Below are positions 1-13,200 of a DNA stretch of 64,000 bases, in pieces; the first letter of the stretch is position 1, and every line of letters begins with the position of its first letter. The stretch lies in assembly GCA_032988165.1 (NCBI GenBank), contig JANTQF010000092.1, positions 53,632 through 117,631 on the forward strand. Direction: 5' to 3'. This DNA is from Emmonsiellopsis sp. PD_33. Its lineage: Eukaryota > Ascomycota > Eurotiomycetes > Onygenales > Ajellomycetaceae. The notes under the pieces are model-generated. The model was not told the origin of the DNA and did no database searches. It saw only the letters and a program-made list of their open reading frames with translations. Position numbers and translations under genes: made by a program.

Positions 1-1545
1 GGTAGTAATGCACCCCAGAAAATATAGCTGAGGATCTAGCACAGTTCACCCTTAATTATCATACAGTTCAACACATCATTGAAGGTCATATAAGAGTAGA
101 GCCACTACTCCTTAATGAAAGCTAGTTACATTCAGAGAAAATCCAAGATAACTCTGAGTTACTCATTAAGTTAAGAAGATATATAGAGACATTAGAGGAG
201 GTTCCCAGGCACAGCCTTCTGAAGTGATGTGGCCCCAGCAAGAAGGTCTCCACCAAGAAGATAAAGAAGGCCAACAATAATATAATCAAGAAACCCACTA
301 TCTCCCCTCAGAAAAAGTAAAAGACATCATAGAGCAAGCCTAAGGACAATGAGCCTGTCTTAGATAGGGCAGAATCAGCATAGGATGAAATGAGAAGTCC
401 TGTACCCACTATTACTCCCACATTAATAAAGAAGGGTGGAGGGGCTAAAGAGGCCAAAGCACCTAAGAGGGCTAAAGCACCTAAGGGTGGTGCTGCAACA
501 CATAAGGCTTCTACACAAGATACAAAGAATTGATGCAGTTCACTAAGTTGTTTGCTCCTTTATTTATTCTTAATATAATAAGCTGGGCTTGCAGGATGGA
601 TGATTCAGTTGTCTTTAATGACTGAGTGTATAGTTTTACAAGACATGAGAAGGTGCATCTGAAGGTCATTAATGTTGTTTGTCTTTATTTTTTTACATCC
701 ACCTGAATTGAACTTCAGTTCAATGTTGATCATGTCAATTAGTGGTTTAATATGTTGTTCTCTGCAGAAGGATTAGATGTTCATAGGATGATCTGATTGT
801 ATGCTCTTTCTAGTTAGTTAAATTGATTGAATTAATATTTCATTTCTTTTTCTTCTTGATCCAGTGCCATTAACAGGGAGGCTTCTATTAATAGCTATTC
901 ATCTAGTTTCAAATCAACTATTAGTAACTGAAGACAACCTGACATGTCTATTCATACTGGTATACATAATACTCTTCCTCTTTCTGTAGTTTTCTCTTTT
1001 TCATTTTTTTTTTCAACCCAAGAAAAAAAAGGCATCACATAAATATTCAGTAATCCCTATCTCTTAAATATATTAATTCAACTTAAGTTCAATTATCTCT
1101 CATCCTCAGTCTATAACTATCTACTCATTTAATTATATTTATCTTCCTCATCTGAAAGTTTATCAGTTCATTCTATATTATGCCTTCATCCACCATATCA
1201 TCCAGCTCTATGTTCTTCAATGGCAGGAACCAACCATCACCAGATCAATCCACTTCAAGCTCAGTGGTCCAGAAAACACCAACAGTCCCTCCAGGCCAGT
1301 TAGATCACACTAACACAGTTAGTCTTAGTAGCTTACTGGCTAATAATCATACATCTCAATCAAATAGAGTACTACCTGGACTGATCATTATCATCAGCAG
1401 AAATCACAGCAAGTATTGTGTCATTCTTAACAAGGAGAATCATCTGGATTTCCTTCAGTGATAAAAGACCACAAAATAGCTAATTACCCATCTCAAGCTC
1501 ACTGAGAAGATAGCTGCTTGAGGTTCCACATGACAAACAAGTCAG

Positions 1546-3500
1546 ATGTGGAGGAAATTCAATGAGGCAGCAACATATCCTAATGGGGTCCTAAAGGTGT
1601 AGTGTATACATTGCAGCCAGCTTATGGCCAATCCAACCCCAAAAAACCATGGCATAAAGACCCTTAGTTGTCATCTCAAGAAGTATGCTACTCAAATCCA
1701 GAAACAGAGCAAGTCACAGTACAAACACAAAATGATAGAGTTCTTTGCCTGGGAGGATGTAAGTTTTTCTATTTCTTGCTATTCAATTAAAGTTTCAACT
1801 AACTATTAGCTAGAAAGTAAATACCTGTTCAGTCCTGAACAAGGAGAATCTTCTGGCTCAGCTAGTTAAGATAATCATCACCACTTAGACTCTATTTAAC
1901 ATTATCTATCATTCAGAGTTCAAGTAGCTGATTCAGATGGCAGCATCCAATCCATTCTTAGGGATTCTCACTCAACAGACTGTCACAAACCATCTACTTG
2001 TAAACTCACAGAAGATTGTAATAGATCAGCTGGAGAAATTATCTTCAACCTCACAAATCTCAATCAGTATTAACTGCTGAATATCATTCTACAGAAATCT
2101 CTCCTTCATGAGGATACTTGATCATTTTATCTCTAAGGATTGGCAACCTGTGGATATGCTACTTGGTTTTGAGTATATTTATGGATCACATACTGGTCAG
2201 GAGCTGGTAAATCTCATCTTAAAATGTGCAGATGAGTATCACCTTAGAGGTTGAATCTTAGCTAATACAACTAACAATACAGAGAATAATGACACACTCA
2301 CCCAGGCACTCTTCTAGGTAATATGAACAAGCCAGTTAACCTCACAGTTTATTGATTTAGAGTTGTAGAAGTTAGGGATGAACCAGCATGTCCCTTGCCT
2401 AGTATATATATTTCAACTATATTTAAATGTCATCTTCCAATAGATTGACATAAATGCCCAGGAGGAACTGAATTCTACCCTAGATGATGACCTTTTTGAT
2501 GAGAATATTAGTAGCACTTTATAAAAGATATAAAGTGTTTTACTTCTGAACCTAATGATCTTTCTGACTGTTTCATTTTCATCAAGACTTATTAGTTTAC
2601 TCAATTTATCTATCACTTCCCACAATAAGTCTCTTATTTTAAGAAATGTCAGCTCAAGTTCTCTCACACAATAGCACTCACAGTGCAAACTGATTGCCCT
2701 ACACAATGAGACTCAACATACCTTCTATTGAAACAGCTACTGAAGCTTTGAAAGGCTGTGGACTACTTTACTCTCTATTATGATTTTACAGACTATCCTC
2801 CCTCTTTCTCAGCTACTGAGTAGAAGCAAATTACTTATCTTGTGAATATCTATTTAGTATTTAGAAGTCTGATAAACAGTCTGTCTCAGAAAAAGAAGTC
2901 CTTCCTTTCTCATGTGTTTCACATGTATAATTATCTTTTCAACCTCCTTGGATTCATCAAACATGCTCTCTCCAGGAAACACTGTGCTTAGCATGATTAA
3001 CTCTGAAAGGGTATTCAGAATGCAACAACCAAGTTACACTAGTACTACTTAAAGACAAATGGGAACCATAGCTATCTTTATGCCATGGCAATATATCTCC
3101 ATCCAGGCCTTAAACCATTGGAGTTCCACAATAGTGTCTAGTTGGATGACAATGTGGACTGGTACAAGGAATACCTGAGTGTCTTTATGAAGATGTATCA
3201 ACTATATAAGGGGAAACTGACACAGGAATCAATGACAGGTTCATTCCCTTAAGGTCATAAAAATGTTCAGAAGCACAAGCATGGGCACATCACACTGGAG
3301 AAAGTTTTAAACAATGTGGATCAACACTGCAAATATAAATATAGATCATCCAGTTGAAGTCATCCTCCCCCTATAATCTTATCATAAGAAATTGAGTAGT
3401 ATCTCAATGAAGATATGTTTTTCTCCTTCTAATCATATTGAACTTAAGTTCTAATTCATTGTTTAGAGTTAATGAAAAACATATTGCTACTTAACTACTA
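1546..3500 (+). pseudogene. hAT transposase remnant with BED-type zinc finger
   Basis: From 1,546 the frame reads MWRKFNEA, then C-x2-C (CIHC) and, about 20 residues on, TLSCHLKKY. This is the W..F / CxxC / L..HL layout of a BED finger at the start of many fungal hAT transposases. Farther on, around 3,040-3,340, the translation gives KL..YY, then YAMAIYLHPGLK, the C-terminal catalytic-region pattern of hAT transposases. The frame is split by several stops and frame changes, so it is dead. The inverted repeat near 4,362-4,388 and the text around 4,480-4,520 could belong to its 3' end, but I could not pair termini or find a target duplication. Confidence 0.6.
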
Positions 3501-6060
3501 GAAATAGAGATAAGCACAGTTTCCCATCCTCACCTATATTGCATGTGACATCCTGGCCATGCAGAGCAACACAATAAAGCTAGAATGTACATTCTCAATT
3601 TCCCATCAGGTCTGTGCATACCTTTAAAATCACCTGCAACCATCAACTATTCAAGCCATCATGCTCCATTATATGGGTGACTAGTGCTAGATGTGGAAGG
3701 CATTCATCCCACCTCCCAGTACATATATGGGTGATGGGGTATATATGGGGGATGATGGGTCAGGCAATGAGGATGAGGAGAAAGATGATGAACTCTCAGA
3801 TAATTACATATCAGACTTTAATGATTTGGATGAAGTTGTAGATGAGGTTGAGAGCCAGGATGAGGGAAAGATGATGCTCAGATAGAATACCTTATCAACT
3901 AATATTCTCCTGAGAAAGCTTTATCATCTCTGAAGTGCATTGTACAATGCAACACTATCTTAGCAGCTTATCCCCCAGATGATGATTAACAACAATTATC
4001 TTCTTCCATCTACCCCATCACAGCTCAATTCACCCTGTTGTTCACAGTGGACACCCTGAAAAGTAGAACTGGAGGATTTCATTTCACATTAGATTACTTG
4101 AGGGAGTAATAGACCTAGATTGTAGTGCTTTTCATTTATTTTAGACAGTATTTTTCTCCTCTAATATGTTTTGGGCTATTAATAGTTAATAAATACCATT
4201 TCATTTATCTTTTAGCACTTGGTTAATAATAATTCTTCTGGCACTACAGTGAAAAAGACTAATGTGATGGATGGAACTAAAGTTCAATTCTTGCACATAA
4301 CAGTACTGTATTAATATAACTTAATTAAATCTTGAGGTGAATTTATGTATGTATAACTTTATTTTTCAAACCCAGCAGGTTTGAAAAAATTAATTGGGTT
4401 TGACTCTGAAAACTCAACATAAGAAAAAAAAAAACAGCAGTAAGTAAACCCACCCAAGTGAGGCTTTTTTTTTTTTCAGGTTTGAAACCCAGTAGGTTCA
4501 CAGGTCAAGTTTACAACACTAAGTTAAACATTATCTCTTCATAACATAATTCTAACTCCTTAATACTCTAAGTCATCTCAACTGTTTCTCATAGCCATGT
4601 CACAGCATACAGGACACAGGCATGATTGCAAGAGAATTTTTCAGAAGCTAACTCATATTTGTGTTCAAGAAAACAGGTAAATATATGATACTCATTGATA
4701 GATTTTCTATAATAAGGTGTTGAATCACCCATCTTAATATCATGATATTTAGGAAGGGTGATCTCTTCTCATAAGGTCTTTATAGGTTTATTATGAGTAA
4801 AAATAGTATAACTTAATAAGTTATTCAGTTCAGATGCCTCAGAGTCAGAAGGAGTAGAGGCATCACAATTAGAGTCATAAATCACTGTAACTGGCTTTGG
4901 CATCAACATGCTACTAATAGCTTGCCTCTGTAATGATCAGAGGAGCAATTCAAACTTGTAAGACTAGATGGCAGAAACTCATCACCACTTCATATAATAA
5001 GCATAGTAGAGATGGTTCCACTTCAACCTTGAGGAGTAAGAGTGGATCAGGATATAAAGGTAAACTGTTTAGTAGCATATAGAAATAGAATGAAGTAATA
5101 CTAATAGATAGGATTAATTAAGAAATAAATTACTAATCCTCAGAATGCTAGGGATCAGCCTGTTCTATATACAGGTATAGGTGGCAATGCAACTACACCA
5201 CCCTGACATTAATAATACACATATGCCAGCCCAATGCAGCTTGCTATAGAGTCAGAGAATAATCAAATCAACCTGATTGTTAATATAGTATAGTAGGCTT
5301 CCAGACTCAGCATGCCATTATAACATCAAGGCTGATAAAGATTGCATACAAGTAGTACAATACATAGCTTAATTATATAAAATCAGTAATAATAATGTAA
5401 ACACTCTAATAGGTTACTAAAATAAGAAAGAAGTATCATTCTATATGATTAAAAAGATGATAATATAGTGAATCAGATAGAAGATTAAGTGGCTACAGAA
5501 ACTAGTAATAACACTAGAAAAACTCTTAGATGTACTAGATAATCTTAAGGTAGTATTATAACTAATATATCTATATAATATCAAACCTATAGATACCATG
5601 GCAATACTGAACAAGTAGTCTAGCACAGAGATGTAATATAATGATATGCAAGGCCTGCTTGATGAAGAATTATATATAGCTATTAATGAACTCACTGGGT
5701 ACACCTATAATTACTTAATTAAGTCTACACTAACCTTATTTGCTAGCCTCAAGGCTCTCAATATAGCTCTCTGGAAAGATGTCACACTTACTTATACCTA
5801 TGCTATATAATGGCTCATTGAACTGCTCAGTATTAAAGAAAAGGAAGCAAAGGAGATCCTTGTAGTTGCTAAGAAATATGAAATACCCTACTATGAGGTG
5901 TGCTATATAGATAAAGACTGTTTTGAAAAAAACCTAAGAGAATTTATTATAGAGAAAGAATAATAATGAAAGTTAATATCATAAACACCTCTAAGTCTCC
6001 ATACTTTATAATGACTCAGCTATGAAGTGTAGAGATCACTATGAGAATAGAGAGTAAGAT
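3501..6060. other. AT-rich stretch without identifiable gene
   Basis: Degenerate transposon-like DNA. 3,691-3,885 is an open frame rich in Asp/Glu that I do not recognise. A hairpin with 11-nt arms and a 5-nt loop lies at 4,362-4,388 (TTTTTCAAACC / GGTTTGAAAAA), followed by A and T homopolymer tracts. A frame at about 5,640-5,960 looks protein-like but is unassigned. Confidence 0.4.
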
Positions 6061-6194
6061 TTTTTTTTTCACTTAATATATTATTCATTATTATATTATA
6101 CATTATAAGATCTCATGTTTTATTTGTTGGCTCTACAATTCTATATGTAACTACTATAATGAGAGTATTGTATGTCTTTCTGAAAGGGGCTACT

Positions 6195-6355
6195 TATTAT
6201 ATGTACATACTTCATATTATAGAATATCTATAGTACTTAGTCACCTACATAGCTTAGTCAGGCCCTGTGGTATAAATAGCTATGAATAGCCCAGGAATGT
6301 AGTAAATATAACCTTATTCTATGTAATATTTTGATCTCAAGTTATCCTAATTACA
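6195..6355 (+). repeat. Third copy of the chromovirus LTR (truncated element end)
   Basis: This stretch matches the inner chromovirus LTRs at 21,082-21,253 and 36,619-36,790. Shared text includes CTTAGTCACCTACATAGCTT and CTCAAGTT.TCC.AATTACA. It is about 11 nt shorter because of a small internal deletion. Sequence just upstream (about 6,075-6,194) also resembles the internal end of the chromovirus before its right LTR, so this is the 3' end of a truncated copy rather than a solo LTR. It lies immediately before a pogo-like transposase frame. Confidence 0.75.
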
Positions 6356-6417
6356 ATGACTTGTAATTAAAGACCTAAAATTGATATAGATATAATATGA
6401 CTACTATAAGGCTCTTA

Positions 6418-7690
6418 TTAAACTGTATCAATTTTTTGCTAGAGATGTATATAATTTTGATGAGATAGAGTTTCAAGAAGGATAGAAATACAGTAAATAT
6501 ATTATTATATGATATTTAAATATTATTAAAGTTATACCTTTATTATATTCTTATATTTTAATAATAATAATTGAGTGTATTTTAACTGATAAAGATGTTA
6601 TTTCTCTTCTTATAATTTTACCAGATAAGATCTATATGAAAGATTAATATATGCAAATATCCCTACTAGAGATCTATACTATAGTAGTCTCTGATACAGG
6701 CTTTTTGAATGATAATATAAGCCTCTAGTAGATCAAGCACTTTAATAAGTACATAAAGGCCTATTAAATTAATAGTTATTATCTTCTTTTGATGGATAAT
6801 CATGGCTTTCATATGACCTATAAATTTCTATAATATTATAATTAAAATAATATAATTATATATGGATTCTCACCTCATTTTATGTATATTCTGCAGCCTC
6901 TAGATGAACTGCTGTTTCAATAGTATAAACACTTTTATTTAAAAATGGTCAACTCTATGGCTCATAGTAGATTTAAGAACTATAAGTAATACTAGTTTTT
7001 ATATGACCTACCTGAAATTTGGAAATAAATATTCAAATCTAATACAATTAAGGTAGGATTTTCTAACTGTGATATTTTCCCATATAATCCTACTATTATT
7101 CTTAATAAGTTGTAAAAATAGATATCTAAGCTATCTATTTTATAAATTTATAAGAAGGAGTTAGATTCTGATCTCCTTACATCATCCTTCTAACTATCCT
7201 TACTAAAAACTGTATAATGCCTGTAGTACTAAATAATTACTATTCAGAAGAGCCTCTAGGATGTTCAAGATACACTGAATTCACCTAGTATATCTTAATG
7301 ACTTGATAAAATCTTTAAAGGTAGTCTTTTACAGGCAGAGTTGAATGCTTAATAGAAGGTAGAAATGAATGAGCTTCTTAGAGCAAATAAGTATTATTAT
7401 ATGAAGAATTTAAGGTGCTGAATCAACTTAAAGAGTATAGTAAGAGATATTCTTATAATTTGTGATGTGAATTGTAAAATTACAGAGTGTAAGATAGCTG
7501 AGGTGGTGAAAAAGGACAGGCAGGGGGAGGGGCAGGGAGGGAAGTGAACTACTGCCTGGGTGTCTAGCCCAATACAATCTGATATTGAATGTGAGGTTGA
7601 TAGAGATTTGGAAGAAGCAGGTAGATAGGATGAGAATAATGGGTTATTTATTATAGATAGAAGGGGGGATCTGTCCCTACAGCCCATTTA
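6418..7690 (+). pseudogene. pogo/Fot1-like (DDE_1) transposase remnant
   Basis: The translation contains, in the right order, the DDE_1 signatures of fungal pogo/Fot1 transposases: YNFDEIEFQEG (usual form YNfDEtGF), LLMDNHGFHMT (usual LLlDgHgSH) and PHFMYILQPLDELLFQ.YKH (usual pPHsSHilQPLDv..F..yK). Stops are mostly TAG/TAA at expected Gln positions. The N-terminal half is not visible upstream; a retrotransposon end sits there instead. The far end (7,500-7,690) is purine-rich and acidic, as common for C-termini of this family. Non-functional. Confidence 0.75.
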
Positions 7691-8047
7691 ATTGACATCT
7701 TATTTCATTTTTATGATTATGGTGTTTTTATGATTACAGTGTGGTGCACCTAGAAGAGGTGCAGTGGCTGCTGAGAGGTGCTGCAGGCCGCCAAGGACTG
7801 CAGTGTAGGCATGATTATGATGTTCCGACTGGTCGAAAAAACAGACTGCAAACAAAGCAAACACTATGTTGATATTGATGATATTGAAGACCAGCATTAA
7901 TCCGCCGGAGTAATTTGCATTTGCGTTCCATCCCTGCGTCCATTCGTTTTCTCCCCCCATCAAACTTCGCGGGGAGTTACACATATAATCTCCCGATTCC
8001 TTCCACAATTGATCGCCTCACATCTATACACCCCGTTTGATTGCACG

Positions 8048-8719
8048 ATGCATCCCCGCCCCCCTCTACCCCCCTCTACCCCCCTCCGCCCCATCCTCCA
8101 CACACGCATACGCACCCGCATTTCCCGCCCCCGACACCTCTCCACCAACCCCCCTCCTCCTCCTCCAAACCCCTCCCGCACCCGCACCCGCGCCCGCCTC
8201 GAATCCTTCAACGCCCGCCTCCCCCGCTTCCTCAAACCATACACCACCCCGCTCCTCAACGCGCCCGTCACGCACATAACGTCCTTCCTAATCCTGCACG
8301 AGATCACGGCCATCGTGCCGCTGTTCGGGCTTGCGGGCTTGTTCCATTATGCGGGGTGGATACCGGCGCTGGGGAGTGGGGATGGGGCGGTGGACGAAGG
8401 GGTGAGGAGGTTTGGGCGGTGGTTACGGCGGAAGGGGTGGGTGGGGGCTGAGGCGGAGGGAGAGGCTGAGAGGGAGGTTGAGGAGGGTGTGATTGCTGCT
8501 GGGGAAGGGGGGAGGGTGGTGGTAGGTAGGGATAGGGATACGGCGGATAATGGGGTGCGGTTGATTTTGGAGTTTGCGACGGCGTATGCGATTACAAAGG
8601 CTTTGTTGCCTGTGAGGATTGTGCTGAGTGTGTGGGCTACGCCGTGGTTTGCGAGGGGGGTGTTGGGGCCTGTCGGGAGGGGGGTGGGGAGGGTGTTTGG
8701 GAGGGGAAGAGCTGGGTGA
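8048..8719 (+). CDS. MRX11-like mitochondrial protein (DUF1279/FAM210 type)
   Basis: Single exon, 223 residues from the first ATG. The N-terminus (residues 1-50) is rich in Arg, Pro, Ser and Thr without acidic residues, as in a mitochondrial targeting sequence. The core has T-x-FLILHEITAIVPL followed by FGLAGLFHYAGW, the hallmark first membrane-associated helix of DUF1279 proteins, and near the C-terminus RLILEFATAYAITKALLPVRI, the second conserved segment. In yeast the homologue Mrx11 belongs to the mitochondrial gene-expression (MIOREX) network. The central Glu/Gly-rich linker (about residues 135-160) is variable. It is convergent with the ndk gene. Base composition changes sharply from C-rich to G-rich near 8,335. 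Confidence 0.8.
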   Translation: MHPRPPLPPSTPLRPILHTRIRTRISRPRHLSTNPPPPPPNPSRTRTRARLESFNARLPRFLKPYTTPLLNAPVTHITSFLILHEITAIVPLFGLAGLFHYAGWIPALGSGDGAVDEGVRRFGRWLRRKGWVGAEAEGEAEREVEEGVIAAGEGGRVVVGRDRDTADNGVRLILEFATAYAITKALLPVRIVLSVWATPWFARGVLGPVGRGVGRVFGRGRAG

Positions 8720-8967
8720 ATGGGTTTTGATTCTTGGCTACGGATGGAATGATTGATTGATTGCATGGATGGATGGATGTTTGGAGTTCCGAATTGGTAC
8801 TTTTTTTTTGACATGGTATCCACGGTTAGTGGTTGGATTTGTTTGAACTAGGAGATATCAATTGTGAGTAAAAATGCCTTCCGTCACAATACCCAATCTC
8901 CCAAACTTGTCTAATTTTTGTATTGTCATGTCATTATCTCATTTAGATGTTGTTGCGAAGCAGAAAT

Positions 8968-9787
8968 CTACTCGTAGATCCAGCTGGCCTGGCTCTGCTG
9001 GTAGCTGACAACCTCACCCTCCTTGAACCAGAGGGCGATCTCCTTCTTGGCGTTCTCGACGCTGTCGGAGCCGTGGCAGACGTTGCGGCCAACATCCTAT
9101 GCAATTGGTTAGTGTGTTGTATGGCCGGGAGTTGGTAGTTGAAGGATTGTTGAACTTACGATGGCGTAGTCGCCACGGATGGTGCCAGGGGCAGAGGCAA
9201 GGGGGTTGGTGGCACCGAGGATGGTACGGCCGGTTTTGACGGCGTCCTTGCCCTCCCAGACCATGGCGCAGATAGGGCCGCTCAGCATGTCTAACAAAGC
9301 ATCAGTATAATGTGTTGGCAACGAATACGCGTGAAGGGTGGGGAGATGGCGGGGTAGCGCACAGGAAACGAGGCCCTTGAAGAAAGGCTTGCTGGAGAGG
9401 TCCTCATAGTGCTTCTCGAGGTGCTCCTTGGAGGGAGTGACGAGCTTGATGGCGGCAAGCTTGTATCTATGTTGTTATTAGGACCATGGTGCGGTGCGCG
9501 TGGGTTGGGAGGGGCTTACCCGCGCTGCTCGAAGCGGGTGATGATGGGGCCAACGAGTCCACGCTGGAAAAAGGAGTAAATGTCAGCGATCGGTTTCCAA
9601 TTTAATTGCCGTCTCGAGGGATTATTCCCCGGTTGAGGAGCGTAGAGGCGTTATTTCGCCTTCGTACCTGGACACCATCGGGCTTGATGGCAATGAAACT
9701 GTAAGAAATGGTATTAGTATCAGCGCTTCAAAAAAGGCCTAGGAGGAAGGATTTGGAGCAATAAACCCACGTTTGTTCGGTAGACAT
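8968..9787 (-). CDS. ndk1: Nucleoside diphosphate kinase
   Basis: Six exons on the minus strand: 9787-9771, 9698-9668, 9563-9520, 9466-9363, 9290-9160, 9096-8968. They join in frame to 151 residues, the normal size. The enzyme moves the gamma phosphate from ATP to other NDPs through a phosphohistidine. Visible hallmarks: TFIAIKPDGVQR at the N-terminus, the Kpn-type loop LASAPGTIRGDYAI, and the active-site signature NVCHGSDS with His117. The first exon has only 17 coding bases. The gene is transcribed away from the glucosidase II gene across a 419-bp shared upstream region. Confidence 0.95.
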
Positions 9788-10206
9788 GGCGAAGAAGTTG
9801 AGGTGACACAAAAGACCTGTTCAAGGGCTTGTTTTGCAGATTCAATGGCTGATGGAGGGGAGAAAAATCGAGTTGTGTGTTGGCGGCGGGGAGATTTTCT
9901 TAGAGGCGGCATCGGGCACAAAATCCTAGTGGGGGTGTTTGCTGTGTTTGCTCGGCCGCTGAGTCAGCAGTTTCCGTCGAGGTGTCAACACATCCAATGG
10001 AGAGCTGTGACCTCACCTCGTCTACATCACGCCAGAACAGGGTGCAATTGGGGTTCCCGTGCCGCCACATACACACTATTGGATTGCTACAGCTGTATGC
10101 CACGGAGGATATTGTTCTCTCCATGAGCTGGCCACAACCGTCCCTCGTTTAGACCATTGGGTTAGCCGCTCTGCTCGCTACGAGAGCATACTGCACATCC
10201 GCCCTC
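9788..10206. promoter_or_regulatory. Shared upstream region of ndk (-) and glucosidase II (+)
   Basis: A 419-bp divergent intergenic region. It holds CCAAT at about 9,993 and a second ATTGG (CCAAT on the other strand) near 10,156. I see no clear TATA box. Its role as a bidirectional promoter is inferred from the layout. Confidence 0.45.
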
Positions 10207-13200
10207 ATGGCGCCGCACAGGCCTTCGTCCACTGGATGGACCTTGTGCCTGGCACTCCTTACTATCCTCGCATGCCTAGTTGTCCCTGGAGGTATGTCTT
10301 GGGTGCCATAGTTAGGCTCGCTAAGCTCGAATTCTAACGCATTTATCTGCTTTAGTTACGGTCAAGCACGAGAACTTCAAGAAATGTTCACAATCTGGCT
10401 TCTGCAAGCGGAACAGAGCCTATGCCGATTCCGCATCGAATAAAGGCTCGTCGTGGGCAGCTCCATACCAACTCGAAGCGGACTCTATTAAGTTCTCGGA
10501 TGGCCAACTGCTGGGAACAATTGTTAAGACCACGGAGACCAACGAGAAGGTCAACCTCCCTCTGACCGTCTCCTTCCTTGAATCCGGTGTTGCCCGCGTC
10601 ACATTGGACGAGGAAAGGCGGATAAAGGGAGATATTGAACTTCGACATGAGAGCAATGCGAGAAAGGAACGTTATAATGAGGCTACCAAGTGGGCACTAG
10701 TTGGAGGACTGAAGCCCAGCTCGTCAGCTGAACTTATTAAAGAGACGGAACCCGGGGTTACCAAGGTCTCTTACGGTCCCGACGGAAAATTTGAGGCAGT
10801 TATTAGACACTCTCCGTTCGAGGTACACTTCCAAAAGGATGGTGAGACGCACATCCAACTCAACGATAGGGGACTGTTGAACATGGAGCATTGGAGACCA
10901 AAGATTGAAAAATCCGGGGATGACGATGAATCAAAGCCACAAGATATCGACGACAGCACTTGGTGGGAGGAATCGTTCGGCGGTAATACTGATTCGAAAC
11001 CAAAGGGACCGGAGAGTATTGGGTTGGATATCACATTCCCCGGTTACAACCATGTCTTTGGGATTCCAGAACATGCTGATTCTCTTTCTTTGAAAGAAAC
11101 GAGGTAATGTAATTTCCGCCCAACTGGCATTAACATTTGCTGACATGACTCTGAAGGGGTGGAGATGGGCAGCACACGGAGCCATACCGCATGTATAACA
11201 GTGATGTGTTCGAGTATGAACTCAAGAGCCCCATGACGCTTTACGGATCCATTCCATTTATGCAAGCACACCGCAAAGGATCCACGGTGGGCGTGCTGTG
11301 GCTCAATGCAGCGGAGACTTGGGTCGACATCGTTAAGTCTAGAGCCTCAACGAACCCCCTTGCGCTGGGTGTCAGTGGCAAAACCAGTGCCCAAACTCAT
11401 TGGTTCTCTGAAAGCGGCCAACTCGATGTTTTCGTGTTCTTGGGACCGACGCCCCAAGCACTCAGTAAATCGTACGGAGAGCTCACTGGTTATACCCAGC
11501 TACCCCAGCATTTTGCCGTCGGATACCATCAGTGCCGCTGGAACTATGTTACGGACGAGGATGTCCGAGATGTCGATAGGAAATTCGACATGTATCAAAT
11601 CCCCTATGATGTCATTTGGCTGGATCTCGAATATACCGACCAAAAGAAATATTTCACCTGGGATCCCTTGACCTTCCCTGACCCTGAGGGCATGCAAAAG
11701 CAGCTAGATGATTCAGAACGCAAGCTCGTTATAATTATCGATCCCCATATTAAAAACGAAGGCAATTATCCAATTGTGGAGGAATTGAAGTCGAAAGACC
11801 TCGCCATTAAGAACAAAGAGGGGAATATCTACGACGGCTGGTGTTGGCCTGGGTCGTCGCATTGGGTGGATTGTTTCAATCCAGCCGCAGTCTCGTGGTG
11901 GACTTCTCTTTTCAAATACGACAAATTTAAGGGCGTTCTTGCCAATTGTTTCATCTGGAATGATATGAACGAGCCATCGGTTTTCAATGGCCCTGAAACG
12001 ACCATGCCGAAGGATAATATGCACCACGGTGGATGGGAACACCGCGACGTTCACAACATCAACGGCATGACATTCGTCAATGCCACTTATAATGCGATGC
12101 TGGAACGTAAAAAGGGGGAGCTACGCAGACCATTTATCCTGACGCGTTCATTTTACGCAGGAACGCAAAGACTGGGAGCCATGTGGACAGGCGACAACCA
12201 AGCTAGTTGGGACCATCTTGCGGCATCGTTCCCTATGGTTCTCAACAATGGCATCGCTGGATTCCCCTTTGCAGGAGCCGACGTTGGTGGATTTTTCGGA
12301 AACCCAAGCAAGGAGCTCCTTACAAGATGGTACCAAACCGGTATCTTCTATCCTTTCTTTCGTGCTCACGCACACATAGACACGCGTAGACGGGAGCCAT
12401 ACTTGGCTGGAGAGCCTTACATGAGCATCATTACTCAGGCATTGCACGTGAGATATCAGCTCCTTCCAGCCTGGTACACTGCATTCCACCAAGCTTCCGT
12501 CGACGGTTCCCCGATTGTTCAACCCCAGTACTATGTCCATCCTGAAGATGAGGCCGGCTTCGCGATCGACGACCAATTGTACCTTGGATCCACAGGTCTA
12601 CTTGCCAAGCCAGTTGTGACGGAAGGCGCCACGAGCGTGGACATTTATATTGCGGATGACGAAGAATACTACGACTATTTTGATTACACGGTCTACCAGG
12701 GAGCGGGTAAGAAACACAATGTCCAAGCGCCGCTGGAGAAGATCCCTCTCCTCATGCAAGGCGGCCACATCATCCCACGAAAGGATCGCCCTCGCAGAAG
12801 CAGCGGCCTCATGAAATGGGACCCATACACGCTAGTGGTTGTGCTGGACATAAACGGTCAGGCCGAGGGTACTCTGTACGTCGACGATGGCGAAACATAT
12901 GACTACGAAAAGGGTGCTTTCATCCACCGCCGCTTCTCCTTTGCCGATTCGGCATTGTCGACCCAGGATATCGGGGCTAAGGGTACTAAGACTGGCGAGT
13001 ACCTAGCGACGATGATTGGGGTGCGTGTAGAGAAAATCATCGTCGTCGGTGCCCCTAGTCAGTGGAAAGATAAGTCGAGCGTTCTCGTCATGGAGGAAGG
13101 TTCATTCTCTGCAAGCCAGGCTAGCTTGCAGTGGCATGCTCAGCAGGATGGCAAGGCGGCCTATGCCGTGGTCAAAAACCCGGGAGTCTCGATTGGAAGT

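Larger units (their letters stand above)
1..7700. repeat. AT-rich, CpG-free block of degenerate transposons
   Basis: Reading by eye I found no CG dinucleotide until about position 7,789, where ordinary GC-balanced DNA begins. Long frames exist only if TAG and TAA are read as mutated CAG and CAA. Recognisable pieces are a hAT transposase, a retrotransposon end and a pogo-like transposase, listed separately. Positions 1-1,545 hold no identifiable protein; 260-533 could encode a Lys/Pro/Ala-rich low-complexity tail broken by stops. RIP-like mutation is inferred from the composition and stop pattern. Confidence 0.85.

Noticed and set aside
8037..8451. Pro/His-rich frames overlapping the MRX11-like gene on both strands
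   Set aside because: Produced by the extreme C-rich composition; the DUF1279 motifs lie only in the 8,048-8,719 frame.
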